64,000 bases of DNA, from positions 36,432 to 100,431 of the forward strand of contig DVMW01000012.1 in assembly GCA_018714805.1 (NCBI GenBank), written 5' to 3'. Numbering within the stretch: position 1 is the first letter of the stretch; each line of letters begins with the position of its first letter. The position numbers were made by a program, and so were the translations under genes. Shown here in pieces: positions 24,048-32,156 of this stretch. The notes beneath the pieces were generated by a model. The model made no database searches. It had not been told where the DNA came from and worked only from the letters and a program-made list of their open reading frames with translations. Origin of the DNA: Candidatus Fimenecus excrementigallinarum. Its GTDB lineage: Bacteria; Bacillota; Clostridia; Oscillospirales; Acutalibacteraceae.

Positions 24048-25667
24048 TTATTCGGTATCGGAGCCGGACGGTGCGGCGTCCTTGCCGGCGGCAGGGGCAG
24101 CGGCGCCTTCCTGCTGCATGGCCGCGACCTTTTCCGCACGGCGCTCCTCAAGGTCCTTGAGCATCTGCCGCTTGAAGTCGCCGCGCACGTTGAAGAAAAT
24201 TAGCGTGACGCCGTACATGAACCGCGCGAAGGCGGGCAGCAGGCAGAACAGAATCCAGAAGCCGTACAGGACGGAGGAGTCCGTCTCGCGGACCACGTTG
24301 CCGAACACGTCGGTGTGCGCTTCGTAGCCGACCCAGGTGATGACGACGCCGGACAGCAGGCCCGTCACGGCGTTGGCCAGCTTCTGGAAATAGCCGGAAA
24401 CCGTGGCGATAAGCGCCTCGTTGCGCACGCCGTATTTCCATTCGCCATAGTCGTACACGTCGCCCTGCAAAACCGCGCCGACAACGTTGATGAGCTGGTT
24501 CGGCAGGCCGCAGATGGTCAGCATCAGCGTGATGGTAATCATGTTGAGGATAATGCTTCTCGCATTATCCCATTCCCCAAAGGGCTTATAACCGATAAAG
24601 AACAGCAGCGTATACGCGACGCCGCCGAAAAGGCCCGCGAGCACGCCCGCGTTGCGCGCGCCGATTTTGCGGATGATTTTCGGCGCCAGGGGCACGATGA
24701 TGTAGTTCGGGATACCCGTAAACAGGCCCGCAATGGTCGCGTAGCTGAGCTTGCCGGCATTGTGCTGCCAGAAAAACGCCTCGCTCGAGGAGCCGACCGA
24801 CTTAAAGCCGTTGAAGAAGTAGTTGAGCTGCAGCACAAGCATCGGGCGGTTCTTAAAGGCAATCTTGAACGATTCCCAAATGCCGACGGACTTGATTTGC
24901 TCTCTGGACGCCAGCGGCACGCGCTCGCGCAGAACGAAGAAGCCGTAAACCGCCGTGCCCGCGGAGATAAGGACCATGATAAAGGCAAAGCCGAAATACA
25001 CATCCTCCTGGCCGACGCGGTTGTCCGTCCAGCCGGGCAAAAAGTCGATGAAAACAGGCAGCAGGGAGGGAATCCACACGCCGAACAGCTCCATGAACTT
25101 CTGCGCCGCAATGAGGTTGTTGCGCTCGTTGATGTTCGGCGTAACGTTGTAAAGCAGGATGTTGAACGTGTTGAAGTACGACATGCCGAGGTTGTGCGCG
25201 AAGATTGCGACGACGGCCCAGATAACTTTAGCGGTCGTGGTCGTCAAAAACGACGGCGTCGAGAACATCATCAAAATGGCGAGTCCCCAGACGGGCGCTG
25301 TGATGATGAGGTAGGGGCGAAGCTTGCCCCAGCGCGTGCGCGTGCGGTCCACGAGCAGGCCCGACAGCGTATCGTCGAGCGCGTCGTAAATCGATTCGAA
25401 CATGATGATGGAGCCGTATGTAGAGCCCGACAGCCCCAGGAAGCTAATCATGAAGAACTGCCGGTAGGCGTTGATGAACTGGTTTAAGTTCTTCTGGCCG
25501 AACGAAGTCAGCAGGAACGCGAACATCTCGCGCGGGCGCAGGTACCGGCGGTTCTGCGCGGACGCCTTTTGAATTTCCTGTTCGACTTCGGCTTCCAGCT
25601 GGTCGTCTGCCTGCGCGGCGGTTTCTTCCGTTTGCACGGCGGCCTGTGTCTCAGCCAAATACGTCAC
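24048..25667 (-). CDS. GPH-family sugar:cation symporter (MFS)
   Basis: 539 residues with about 12 membrane segments. ALDDTLSGLLVDRTRTRWGKLRPY carries the GPH hallmark D-x-R-T-R-W-G-K-x-R (given here over two clauses). NERNNLI in the first cytosolic loop also fits. It probably brings in a glycoside with H+ or Na+. A charged ~45-residue N-tail and a ~70-residue charged C-tail are longer than in MelB. The annotated start GTG 25667 is uncertain: AAGGATGTGA overlaps it and ideally serves the TTG at 25658 instead. The sugar is unknown; nearby glycosidases suggest galactosides or arabinosides. Confidence 0.85.
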   Translation of the reverse strand: MTYLAETQAAVQTEETAAQADDQLEAEVEQEIQKASAQNRRYLRPREMFAFLLTSFGQKNLNQFINAYRQFFMISFLGLSGSTYGSIIMFESIYDALDDTLSGLLVDRTRTRWGKLRPYLIITAPVWGLAILMMFSTPSFLTTTTAKVIWAVVAIFAHNLGMSYFNTFNILLYNVTPNINERNNLIAAQKFMELFGVWIPSLLPVFIDFLPGWTDNRVGQEDVYFGFAFIMVLISAGTAVYGFFVLRERVPLASREQIKSVGIWESFKIAFKNRPMLVLQLNYFFNGFKSVGSSSEAFFWQHNAGKLSYATIAGLFTGIPNYIIVPLAPKIIRKIGARNAGVLAGLFGGVAYTLLFFIGYKPFGEWDNARSIILNMITITLMLTICGLPNQLINVVGAVLQGDVYDYGEWKYGVRNEALIATVSGYFQKLANAVTGLLSGVVITWVGYEAHTDVFGNVVRETDSSVLYGFWILFCLLPAFARFMYGVTLIFFNVRGDFKRQMLKDLEERRAEKVAAMQQEGAAAPAAGKDAAPSGSDTE

Positions 25668-25730
25668 ATCCTTTTCCGTTTTTAAAGCCCGAAAACGGGG
25701 AAATTGCTTTTGGATATTCCAATCTTAACT

Positions 25731-25759
25731 AATATACCATATTTCCCATAGGTGTTCAA
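25731..25759 (-). promoter_or_regulatory. Promoter of the GPH symporter
   Basis: Minus strand: TTGAAC, 17-base spacer, TATATT. It lies in the 117-base gap and reads away from rnhA. Confidence 0.65.
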
Positions 25760-25784
25760 TAGCGTCAAACTGTAAAAATTTCGG

Positions 25785-26246
25785 CTACTTTTTTGTATAC
25801 TTTTGCGACTGCGCCACGGCAAGCGCGTCGCAGCGCTCGTTTTCCGGGTGCCCGGCGTGGCCCTTGACCCAATGGATGCGGACGTCGTGCGTTTCGCAAA
25901 GCTGCAAAAGCGCCGCCCAAAGCTCGGGGTTGAGCGCCGGCTTGCCGTCGCTTTTTTTCCAGCCGCGCGCGCGCCAGCAGGCCGCCCAGCCCTTGGAAAG
26001 TCCGTCGGCGACGTATTTGGAATCGGTGGTCAGCTCGACGCGGCAGGGGAATTTGAGCGCCTTTAAGCCCTCAATAACCGCCGTCAGCTCCATGCGGTTG
26101 TTCGTGGTCGCCGCCTCGCCCCCGGACAGCTCCTTATACAGCTTGCCGCAGCGCAGAACCGCGCCCCAGCCGCCCGGCCCGGGGTTGCCGGAGCACGCGC
26201 CGTCCGTAAAAAGCTCCACGGTTGTTTTCGGTTCGTTCAAAGCCAT
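25785..26246 (-). CDS. rnhA: Ribonuclease HI
   Basis: 153 residues, full length. It shows [20 protein letters not shown] with the first catalytic Asp, [13 protein letters not shown] with the catalytic Glu, [12 protein letters not shown] with the second Asp, and [14 protein letters not shown] with the flexible-loop His and final Asp. It cleaves RNA in RNA-DNA hybrids. The start lies 6 bases after the HAD gene upstream, so the two are co-transcribed. Confidence 0.95.
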   Translation of the reverse strand: MALNEPKTTVELFTDGACSGNPGPGGWGAVLRCGKLYKELSGGEAATTNNRMELTAVIEGLKALKFPCRVELTTDSKYVADGLSKGWAACWRARGWKKSDGKPALNPELWAALLQLCETHDVRIHWVKGHAGHPENERCDALAVAQSQKYTKK

Positions 26247-26252
26247 TTCTCC

Positions 26253-27041
26253 TTATAAGTACCGGCCGAGCGCCCCCAGGGACGGCGCGCAGACCGTCGC
26301 GCGCACGGGGCTTTCGGCATATTGCGCCGCGTCGGTTACGCCGGTTAAAACCAGGGCGCTCGGCACGCCGTTTTGCTGCCCAATCAAAATGTCCGTCTCA
26401 AGCCGGTCGCCGACAAAGCACAGCGCCTCTTTTCGGCAGCCGAGCTTATGCGTCAGGTATTCGACGGTAAAGCGGTTCGGCTTGCCCATGACAAGCGGCT
26501 CGCGGCCCGTGGACGCCTTCAAAAGCGCCATCATCGAGCCCGTGTCCGGCATGAACCCGTCGGCGGTCGGGCAGTTGACGTCCGGGTGCGTCGCGATGTA
26601 CCCCGCGCCCCGCATCAAAAACCGGCACGCGTCCCAGAGCTTTTGGTAGGTGAGCGTCGTGTCAAAGCCGAGCACCACAAGGTCCGGGTCGGTTTCCGTA
26701 AGCGCGATGCCCGCCGCCGAAAAGTCGGCCGTCAGCCGCTCGTTGCCGAGCAGGAAAACGGTTTTGCCCGCCTCGTGCCGCCGCAGGTAGTCGATGGTCA
26801 CGTGCGTGGAAATGACAATCTTTTCCGCCGGCACGTCGCAGCCCATGCGCCGCAGCTTCTCCCGGCAGACGGCGACGTTGTTGGAGGAATTGTTCGTAAA
26901 AAAGCAGAAATCCCGGCCCGTTTCCCGTACGCGCTTAAGGAAATCGAGCGCGCCGGGAATCAGCTGCCCGTCGAGGTAAAACGTGCCGTCCATATCAATG
27001 ATAAAATACTGTATGCCGGCAAAAACATCCTTTTCCACCAT
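26253..27041 (-). CDS. HAD-IIA family phosphatase (NagD / p-nitrophenylphosphatase-like)
   Basis: 262 residues. IIDMDGTFYLDG is HAD motif I, with the nucleophile and acid/base Asp. FFTNNSSNN is motif II, and a C-terminal GDRLETDILIGQQNG is motif IV. The capping domain and LVMGKPN segment place it in class IIA, which hydrolyses sugar or nucleotide phosphates. ATG 27041 has AAGGGG about 8 bases upstream and starts just before the HAD core. It leads a two-gene operon with rnhA. Confidence 0.9.
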   Translation of the reverse strand: MVEKDVFAGIQYFIIDMDGTFYLDGQLIPGALDFLKRVRETGRDFCFFTNNSSNNVAVCREKLRRMGCDVPAEKIVISTHVTIDYLRRHEAGKTVFLLGNERLTADFSAAGIALTETDPDLVVLGFDTTLTYQKLWDACRFLMRGAGYIATHPDVNCPTADGFMPDTGSMMALLKASTGREPLVMGKPNRFTVEYLTHKLGCRKEALCFVGDRLETDILIGQQNGVPSALVLTGVTDAAQYAESPVRATVCAPSLGALGRYL

Positions 27042-27071
27042 ACCGCGGCCCCTTTGCTTTTGAGTACGAAC

Positions 27072-27100
27072 ATTGTAGCATACATTCCCCCAAAAGAAAA
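27072..27100 (-). promoter_or_regulatory. Extended -10 promoter of the HAD-rnhA operon
   Basis: Minus strand TGCTACAAT (27072-27080 complement), with a weak -35 17 bases upstream. It is divergent from the xth promoter, which carries the same nine bases. Confidence 0.55.
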
Positions 27101-27133
27101 GCAAAAGAAATTTTACATTCTGCGCCGCGCTTA

Positions 27134-27162
27134 TAGATTTTCCGCGCGCAACGTGCTACAAT
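27134..27162 (+). promoter_or_regulatory. Extended -10 promoter of xth-folC
   Basis: TGCTACAAT at 27154-27162 and a weak -35 (TAGATT) 17 bases upstream. About 25 bases separate the predicted transcript start from the xth start codon. Confidence 0.55.
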
Positions 27163-27191
27163 AGCCGCGAAGAACAATGCGGAGGTCTCGT

Positions 27192-27950
27192 ATGAAAAAG
27201 CTTATCTCCTGGAACGTCAACGGCCTGCGCGCGTGCGTCGGCAAAAATTTCGAAGCGGAATTTCACGCGCTGGATGCGGATTTTTTCTGCCTGCAGGAAA
27301 CCAAGCTGCAGGAGGGCCAGCTCGCGCTTTCGTTCCCGGGCTACACATCCTATTGGAACTACGCCGAAAAAAAGGGGTATTCCGGCACCGCGATTTTTGC
27401 AAAGGAGACGCCGCTTAGCGCCGTCTGCGGCATGGGCGACGCCTATTACGACAGCGAGGGCCGCGTGCTGACGCTCGAATACCCGGCGTTTTACCTGGTG
27501 AACTGCTACACGCCCAATTCCCAGGACGGCCTGCGGCGGCTGGAGTACCGCATGAGCTTTGAGGACCGCTTTCGCGCGTACCTCTGCGCGCTCGACCGGG
27601 AAAAGCCGGTTATTTTCTGCGGGGACTTAAACGTCGCGCATGAGGAGATTGACTTGAAAAACCCGAAGCCCAACCGCGGCAACCCCGGGTTTTCCGACGA
27701 AGAGCGCGCCAAATTCTCAGACCTGCTCGCCGCCGGCTTTACCGACACGTTCCGGTATTTTTACCCCGACCTTGCCGGCGCGTATTCCTGGTGGTCCTAC
27801 CGCTTCCACGCGCGCGAAAAGAACGCGGGGTGGCGGATTGACTACTTCTGCGTGTCCGACCGGCTGCGGGATAAGCTTGCCGGCGCCGCCATTCACAGCG
27901 AGATTTTCGGCTCGGACCACTGTCCCATTGAACTGACGATTGATTTGTAA
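27192..27950 (+). CDS. xth: Exodeoxyribonuclease III / AP endonuclease
   Basis: 252 residues. Motifs are SWNVNGLRACVGK, FFCLQETKLQEG with the metal Glu, CGDLNVAHEEIDLKNP with the Asp/Asn pair, and GSDHCPIEL with the catalytic Asp-His. It removes 3'-blocking groups and cuts at abasic sites in base-excision repair. GGAGG lies 6 bases before ATG 27192. It is followed by folC after 12 bases, a likely operon without functional link. Confidence 0.94.
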   Translation: MKKLISWNVNGLRACVGKNFEAEFHALDADFFCLQETKLQEGQLALSFPGYTSYWNYAEKKGYSGTAIFAKETPLSAVCGMGDAYYDSEGRVLTLEYPAFYLVNCYTPNSQDGLRRLEYRMSFEDRFRAYLCALDREKPVIFCGDLNVAHEEIDLKNPKPNRGNPGFSDEERAKFSDLLAAGFTDTFRYFYPDLAGAYSWWSYRFHAREKNAGWRIDYFCVSDRLRDKLAGAAIHSEIFGSDHCPIELTIDL

Positions 27951-27962
27951 GGAGATGTCCCC

Positions 27963-29210
27963 ATGACCTACCGCGAAGCGGTCGCATTTTACCACAGCCG
28001 TCTGCGCTTCGGTATGCAGCCGGGGCTTTCCCGCATCCGCGCGCTGCTCACAGAGCTCGGCGACCCGCAGGAAAAGCTGCGGTTCGTCCACGTGGCGGGC
28101 ACGAACGGCAAGGGGACGACCGCCAATATGCTCAGCCGGATTCTGACGGAAGCCGGGTATAAAACGGGGCTGTTTACCTCGCCGTATGTGTTTTCGTTTC
28201 GCGAACGGATGCAGATAAACCACCGAAATATTTCCGAGCAGGACCTCGCCGCCGTGACCGAACGCGTGCGGGCGGCCGTCGAGCGCGTCGAGGCGGCCGG
28301 GGAGGGGCCGACGGAATTTGAGACTATCACCGCCGCCGCGCTGGTATACTTTCTGGAAGCGGGCTGCGACGTCGTCGTGCTGGAGGTCGGCCTCGGCGGG
28401 CGGCTCGATTCGACCAACGTCATCCCGTGTCCGCTGGTGAGCGTCATTACCTCCATTGCGCTCGACCATACCGCCGTGCTGGGCGATACGCTTGCGGCCA
28501 TCGCCCGGGAAAAGGCCGGCATAATAAAGCCCGGCGGCGTCTGCGTGACCACCGCGAGCCAGGCGCCGGAGGTCCTTGCCGTTTTGGGGGAGACCGCCCG
28601 GCAGCGGCAAAACACATGGGTCGCCGCCGACCCCAAAAAGGCCGTGGTGCAGGCGGCTGCGCTCGGCTCGACGACCTTCTCCTACGGCAGGGAGGTCTAC
28701 ACCATTCCGCTTTGCGGCGCGCACCAGGTCGAAAACGCCGTCACCGTTTTGGAGGCGGCGCGGTTCTTGCCCGGCGTGACCCGCGAGCACGTGCGCGCGG
28801 GCCTTTCCAAGGCGGTGATGCACGGGCGCATGGAGCGAATCGCGTGTGCGCCGGACGTCCTGCTGGACGGCGGGCACAACCCCGAATGCGGCCGGGCGCT
28901 GGCCGACGTGCTCGCGCGCTTTGCCCCGAAAGAGGTAAACGCCGTCATCGGTATGATGGAGGACAAGGACACCGCGCACTATCTTGCGCAGGTTCTCCCG
29001 TTTTGCAAGCGCGTTTGGTTCACAAAGCCGGACAACCCCCGCGCTTGCGACCCGCAGAAGCTTATGGAACAGGCCGCGGGCTTTTCCTGCGTCTCTTGGG
29101 TAGAGTCTGACGTGCAAGCCGCCTATGAAGCCGCGCTGGCCGCGACGCCGAAGGCGGGGATGCTGCTCGTTTGCGGGTCGTTTTACCTGTTGTCGGACAT
29201 TTCGTTTTGA
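27963..29210 (+). CDS. folC: Folylpolyglutamate synthase / dihydrofolate synthase
   Basis: 415 residues. The P-loop HVAGTNGKGTTANMLSRIL is diagnostic of FolC, and TGLFTSPYVFSFRERM follows. The Mur-ligase fold is completed by VVLEVGLGGRLDSTNV, where the Mg-binding Glu lies, and by ILLDGGHNPE-like VLLDGGHNPECGRAL. It adds glutamate to folates (and in many bacteria to dihydropteroate). AAGGAG lies 9 bases before ATG 27963. A hairpin terminator follows at 29229. Confidence 0.93.
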   Translation: MTYREAVAFYHSRLRFGMQPGLSRIRALLTELGDPQEKLRFVHVAGTNGKGTTANMLSRILTEAGYKTGLFTSPYVFSFRERMQINHRNISEQDLAAVTERVRAAVERVEAAGEGPTEFETITAAALVYFLEAGCDVVVLEVGLGGRLDSTNVIPCPLVSVITSIALDHTAVLGDTLAAIAREKAGIIKPGGVCVTTASQAPEVLAVLGETARQRQNTWVAADPKKAVVQAAALGSTTFSYGREVYTIPLCGAHQVENAVTVLEAARFLPGVTREHVRAGLSKAVMHGRMERIACAPDVLLDGGHNPECGRALADVLARFAPKEVNAVIGMMEDKDTAHYLAQVLPFCKRVWFTKPDNPRACDPQKLMEQAAGFSCVSWVESDVQAAYEAALAATPKAGMLLVCGSFYLLSDISF

Positions 29211-29228
29211 AAAGAATATGTATAACCG

Positions 29229-29262
29229 GCGCCCGGAAGGCAGTTTGCTTTCCGGGCGCTTC
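29229..29262 (+). terminator. Terminator after folC
   Basis: GCGCCCGGAA (29229-29238) pairs with TTCCGGGCGC (29250-29259), with a short T-rich tail. Strength looks moderate. Confidence 0.55.
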
Positions 29263-29290
29263 TTGCAAAACGGCGTGAATCCGGTATAAT
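29263..29290 (+). promoter_or_regulatory. Promoter of the two-component system
   Basis: TTGCAA, 16-base spacer, TATAAT (29285-29290). A second -10-like TATGCT lies at 29385, preceded by the palindrome at 29343. Confidence 0.55.
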
Positions 29291-29342
29291 GAAGATGGAC
29301 AAAGCCCGGCTCTGCGTGCGTGCAAAGACGGGCTTACAGCAA

Positions 29343-29366
29343 AAACCTTACAAATTTGCAAGGTTT
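29343..29366 (+). promoter_or_regulatory. Palindromic regulator site upstream of the histidine kinase gene
   Basis: Arms AAACCTTACAAA and TTTGCAAGGTTT, one mismatch from a perfect 24-base palindrome. The same core recurs perfectly at 32062-32085 ahead of the giant surface-protein gene. It lies 19 bases upstream of a TATGCT, the position of an activator site. I infer it is bound by the adjacent response regulator. Confidence 0.65.
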
Positions 29367-29431
29367 CGCAAAACGGCTTGTCTGTATGCTAAAGTAAAGC
29401 GGGAATATATCCGGGGAAAGGGGGGCTTGCC

Positions 29432-31378
29432 TTGCGGTCTGCCTGCGCAAAGAAAAAGCTTCTGGGCTGGCTTTTGCCGGTCGCCATCGTGGTCCTGAGC
29501 GTGCTTTTGCTTCAGGCCGTATTTTCCCAAAGCGATTTTTGTATCCAAAAGGTCACGCCGCAGGACGGGGTGCTCGACATCCGGGGGACGGACGTTTCGG
29601 AAAGCGTGCTCGACATAGCCAACGCGTGGGACTTCTACCCGGAGGCGCTGTATACGTCGGCGGATTTCGCCGCGGGCAAAACGGCGGAGAAAGCCGCCCC
29701 GGGGACGTCCGCTTCGGAGGTCCCCTACGGGACGCACCGCCTGCGGATTCTTGCCGAGCCGAACCGGTACTATGCCATTTGCGGCTTTTCGCTGGACTAT
29801 GCCAGCCGCGTGTTCGTCAACGGCACGGAGGTGGCGGCCTTTGGCCGGGTGGCGGACAATGCGGCGGATTTTGTGCCGCGCGTGGGGTACATGACCATCC
29901 CCATGTTTTCCGGGGAAAGCGGCGAAATCGAGCTTCTCTATCAATACGGCAACTACGTCCACAAGGACGGCGGGTACGTCCCGACGACCTATCTGTCCGC
30001 CCCGCAGAACATAGAGGCGTTTAAGGCGGCCTGCAATCTGTCCTCTCTGTCGGTGAGCGGCGGCCTGCTGCTTTTGGCGCTGTATTTTCTGCTGAGCGCG
30101 GCAGTGCGCCGCAAGGCGGATTTTCTCTGCCTGGCGTTCTGCTGCCTTGTCCTGGCGCTGCGGGACCAGAATTTCTTCAACATCCACCTGCTGCCGGCGG
30201 ATACCTCCTGGTATTTTGCCTACCGCGTGTTTATCCTGGTCGTTATGCTGATGCCGGTGTCCATTCTTTTGCTGCTGAACAATATGTATGCGTCGGCAAC
30301 CAAGCGCTGGCCGCTGTATGCGTATCTCGCCATGGCCGCCGCTGCCGCCGTCCTAATCTGCGTGCTGCCGACGCAGGAGGTGGTCACGGTTTCCACGGCG
30401 GTATACTATGCCTCCCTGCCGTATCTGCTGTATCTGCTTTTCGGCGTTATCCGCCATTACATCCGGCAGCGCCGGCTCGGAACGGTGGACATTTTGCTGC
30501 TTGCGGGCTTTTTCGTATTGCTTGCGGGGCTTTTGTATGAGGCGATATGGACGGGCGACAGCGCCGAGGTTACGCACTACGGCGCGGCGGCCTATGGGAT
30601 GCTGGGCTTTGTCTTCCTCAACGCCGCGGCCATGAACCTGCAAATTCAGCAGCGGGAAACGGCGCTGATTGAAAGCCGCAGCCGCAGCGAGATGCTGGAG
30701 CGGATGAACCGGCTGAATATGGACTTCCTGCACAAGGTCGCCCACGAGCTGAAAACGCCGCTGACGGTGATTTCCGGCTATGCCCAGCTGACCGGGATGC
30801 AGCTTGCCGCGCACCGTATCAGCGACGAGGCGCCCGCCAATCTCAAAACAATCCAGCAGGAGGCCGAGCGGCTGGCCGACATGGTGACAAGGCTGATGGA
30901 ATATTCCTACGGCCGAAAAGGCGAGCTGCACTTCGGGCAAGTCGCCGTATCGGCGCTTTTGAAAAACGTGGACGCCATTGCCGCGCCCATGTGCTTAAAA
31001 AACGGCAACACGGTCAAAATTGCCGCCGAATCCTGCGCGGACGTCCACGGCAATTCGGAAATGCTGCTGCAAATTTTCATCAACCTGGTGGTAAACGCCA
31101 GCAAGAGCACGCAAAACGGGACCATCACCATAAGCGCCGACGACCGGGAGCGGGAGGGCTTTGTGCTGTTCCGCGTGGCGGACACCGGCAGCGGGATTTC
31201 ACCGGCGGATTTGCCGCACATCTTTGAGCAGGGCTTCAGCGCCAGCGGCAGCAGCGGGCTCGGGCTGACCATTTGCCGGGAAGCGGTGGAAGCCCACGGC
31301 GGCGAGATTTGGGTAGAGCGAACGGGACCCGGGGGCACCGTGTTCGCCTTTACGGCGCCAAAGGAGGGAGAGGCATGA
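29432..31378 (+). CDS. Membrane sensor histidine kinase (7TM-type)
   Basis: 648 residues. An N-terminal membrane segment (~10-30) is followed by a ~170-residue external domain, seven or so membrane segments (~205-400), and a cytosolic kinase. The layout fits 7TMR-DISM-like sensors. H438 in HKVAHELKTPLT is the phosphoacceptor. The ATPase part has NLVVNASKSTQ (N-box), VADTGSGI (G1), and SGLGLTICREAVEAHGG (G2). The start is TTG 29432, with AAAGGGGGG 6 bases upstream. It overlaps the regulator gene by 4 bases (ATGA). The signal is unknown; the downstream surface protein hints at a cell-surface or glycan cue. Confidence 0.88.
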   Translation: MRSACAKKKLLGWLLPVAIVVLSVLLLQAVFSQSDFCIQKVTPQDGVLDIRGTDVSESVLDIANAWDFYPEALYTSADFAAGKTAEKAAPGTSASEVPYGTHRLRILAEPNRYYAICGFSLDYASRVFVNGTEVAAFGRVADNAADFVPRVGYMTIPMFSGESGEIELLYQYGNYVHKDGGYVPTTYLSAPQNIEAFKAACNLSSLSVSGGLLLLALYFLLSAAVRRKADFLCLAFCCLVLALRDQNFFNIHLLPADTSWYFAYRVFILVVMLMPVSILLLLNNMYASATKRWPLYAYLAMAAAAAVLICVLPTQEVVTVSTAVYYASLPYLLYLLFGVIRHYIRQRRLGTVDILLLAGFFVLLAGLLYEAIWTGDSAEVTHYGAAAYGMLGFVFLNAAAMNLQIQQRETALIESRSRSEMLERMNRLNMDFLHKVAHELKTPLTVISGYAQLTGMQLAAHRISDEAPANLKTIQQEAERLADMVTRLMEYSYGRKGELHFGQVAVSALLKNVDAIAAPMCLKNGNTVKIAAESCADVHGNSEMLLQIFINLVVNASKSTQNGTITISADDREREGFVLFRVADTGSGISPADLPHIFEQGFSASGSSGLGLTICREAVEAHGGEIWVERTGPGGTVFAFTAPKEGEA

Positions 31379-32043
31379 GCACGATTTTGCTGGTCGAGGA
31401 CAATCCCCACATCATGAAAATCAACGCCGAGGTGCTTTCTCTGCACGGGTACGAGGTGCTAAGGGCCTCTACCGCCGCCGAAGCGCGTGAACAGCTCGCA
31501 TGGCACCGTGTCCATTTGATTGTGCTGGACATTCTGCTGCCCGACGGCAACGGGCTTGAGCTGTGCCGGGAGCTGAAAGGGCAGTATGCCATCCCGATTC
31601 TCTTTTTAACGGCGCTCGGCGAAAACCGGGACGTGGTGGAGGGGCTTCGCGCCGGCGGCGACGATTATCTGCAAAAGCCCTACGACTTAGAGGTGCTGGT
31701 CGCCAGAATCGAAGCGAGGCTTCGCTCGGAAGAGGGCCGCCGCCGGTATGTCAGCTACGGGAACCTGAAGCTCGATACCGTTTCCTCCGTCGGGTATGTG
31801 AACGGGCGGGACATCCTGCTGACGCAGAAGGAATTTATCGTGCTGCTGCTTTTAACCCGGAGCGCGGAGCACAAGGTGACCCAGGCGGAGCTGATGCAGG
31901 CGGTCTGGGGCGCCGCGTCGGAGACGGAAAGCCGCGCCTTGTGGACGCTGGTTTCCCGCATCCGCAAAAAGCTGCAGGGCGAGGAATCCCGGCTGGAAAT
32001 TTCCGCTCTGCGGGGCGGGGGCTACCGGCTCGAGCAGCTGTAA
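31375..32043 (+). CDS. OmpR-family response regulator
   Basis: 222 residues. The receiver domain (1-~115) has the acidic pair VEDN, D52 in VLDILLPDG as the phosphorylation site, and a Lys in LQKPYD. A winged-helix DNA-binding domain follows at ~125-222 (LLTQKEFIVLLLLTR, then VSRIRKKLQGEE and GGGYRLE). ATG 31375 overlaps the kinase stop, so the pair is translationally coupled. The palindromes at 29343 and 32057 are the natural candidate binding sites. Confidence 0.92.
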   Translation: MSTILLVEDNPHIMKINAEVLSLHGYEVLRASTAAEAREQLAWHRVHLIVLDILLPDGNGLELCRELKGQYAIPILFLTALGENRDVVEGLRAGGDDYLQKPYDLEVLVARIEARLRSEEGRRRYVSYGNLKLDTVSSVGYVNGRDILLTQKEFIVLLLLTRSAEHKVTQAELMQAVWGAASETESRALWTLVSRIRKKLQGEESRLEISALRGGGYRLEQL

Positions 32044-32056
32044 AGGACAGGCCTTT

Positions 32057-32102
32057 GCCGCGAACCTTACAAATTTGTAAGGTTCGCGGCTTTTGCTTTT
32101 TT
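32057..32102 (+). promoter_or_regulatory. Perfect 34-base palindrome: regulator site doubling as terminator
   Basis: Two 17-base arms (32057-32073, 32074-32090; outer GCCGCGAACC, inner TTACAAA/TTTGTAA) are followed by TTTTGCTTTTTT. The inner 24 bases match the site at 29343 apart from the outermost pair and one further base. It can act as the terminator of the regulator message, and as a DNA site 24 bases upstream of a weak -10 (TATGGT, 32109) for the giant gene. Confidence 0.65.
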
Positions 32103-32156
32103 CTGTGGTATGGTTACCTTAGAAAAAGTGCAAGCAGTTACAAGGAGGAGAGAAGG

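Noticed and set aside
29229..29340. Possible riboswitch or leader RNA before the histidine kinase
   Set aside because: Hairpins are present, but no recognised riboswitch core was seen, and the 29311-29336 stem lacks a T-run.
31563..32156. Extended start for the giant protein at 31563
   Set aside because: It would overlap the response regulator gene entirely. The ATG at 32157 has an ideal ribosome site and begins a signal peptide.
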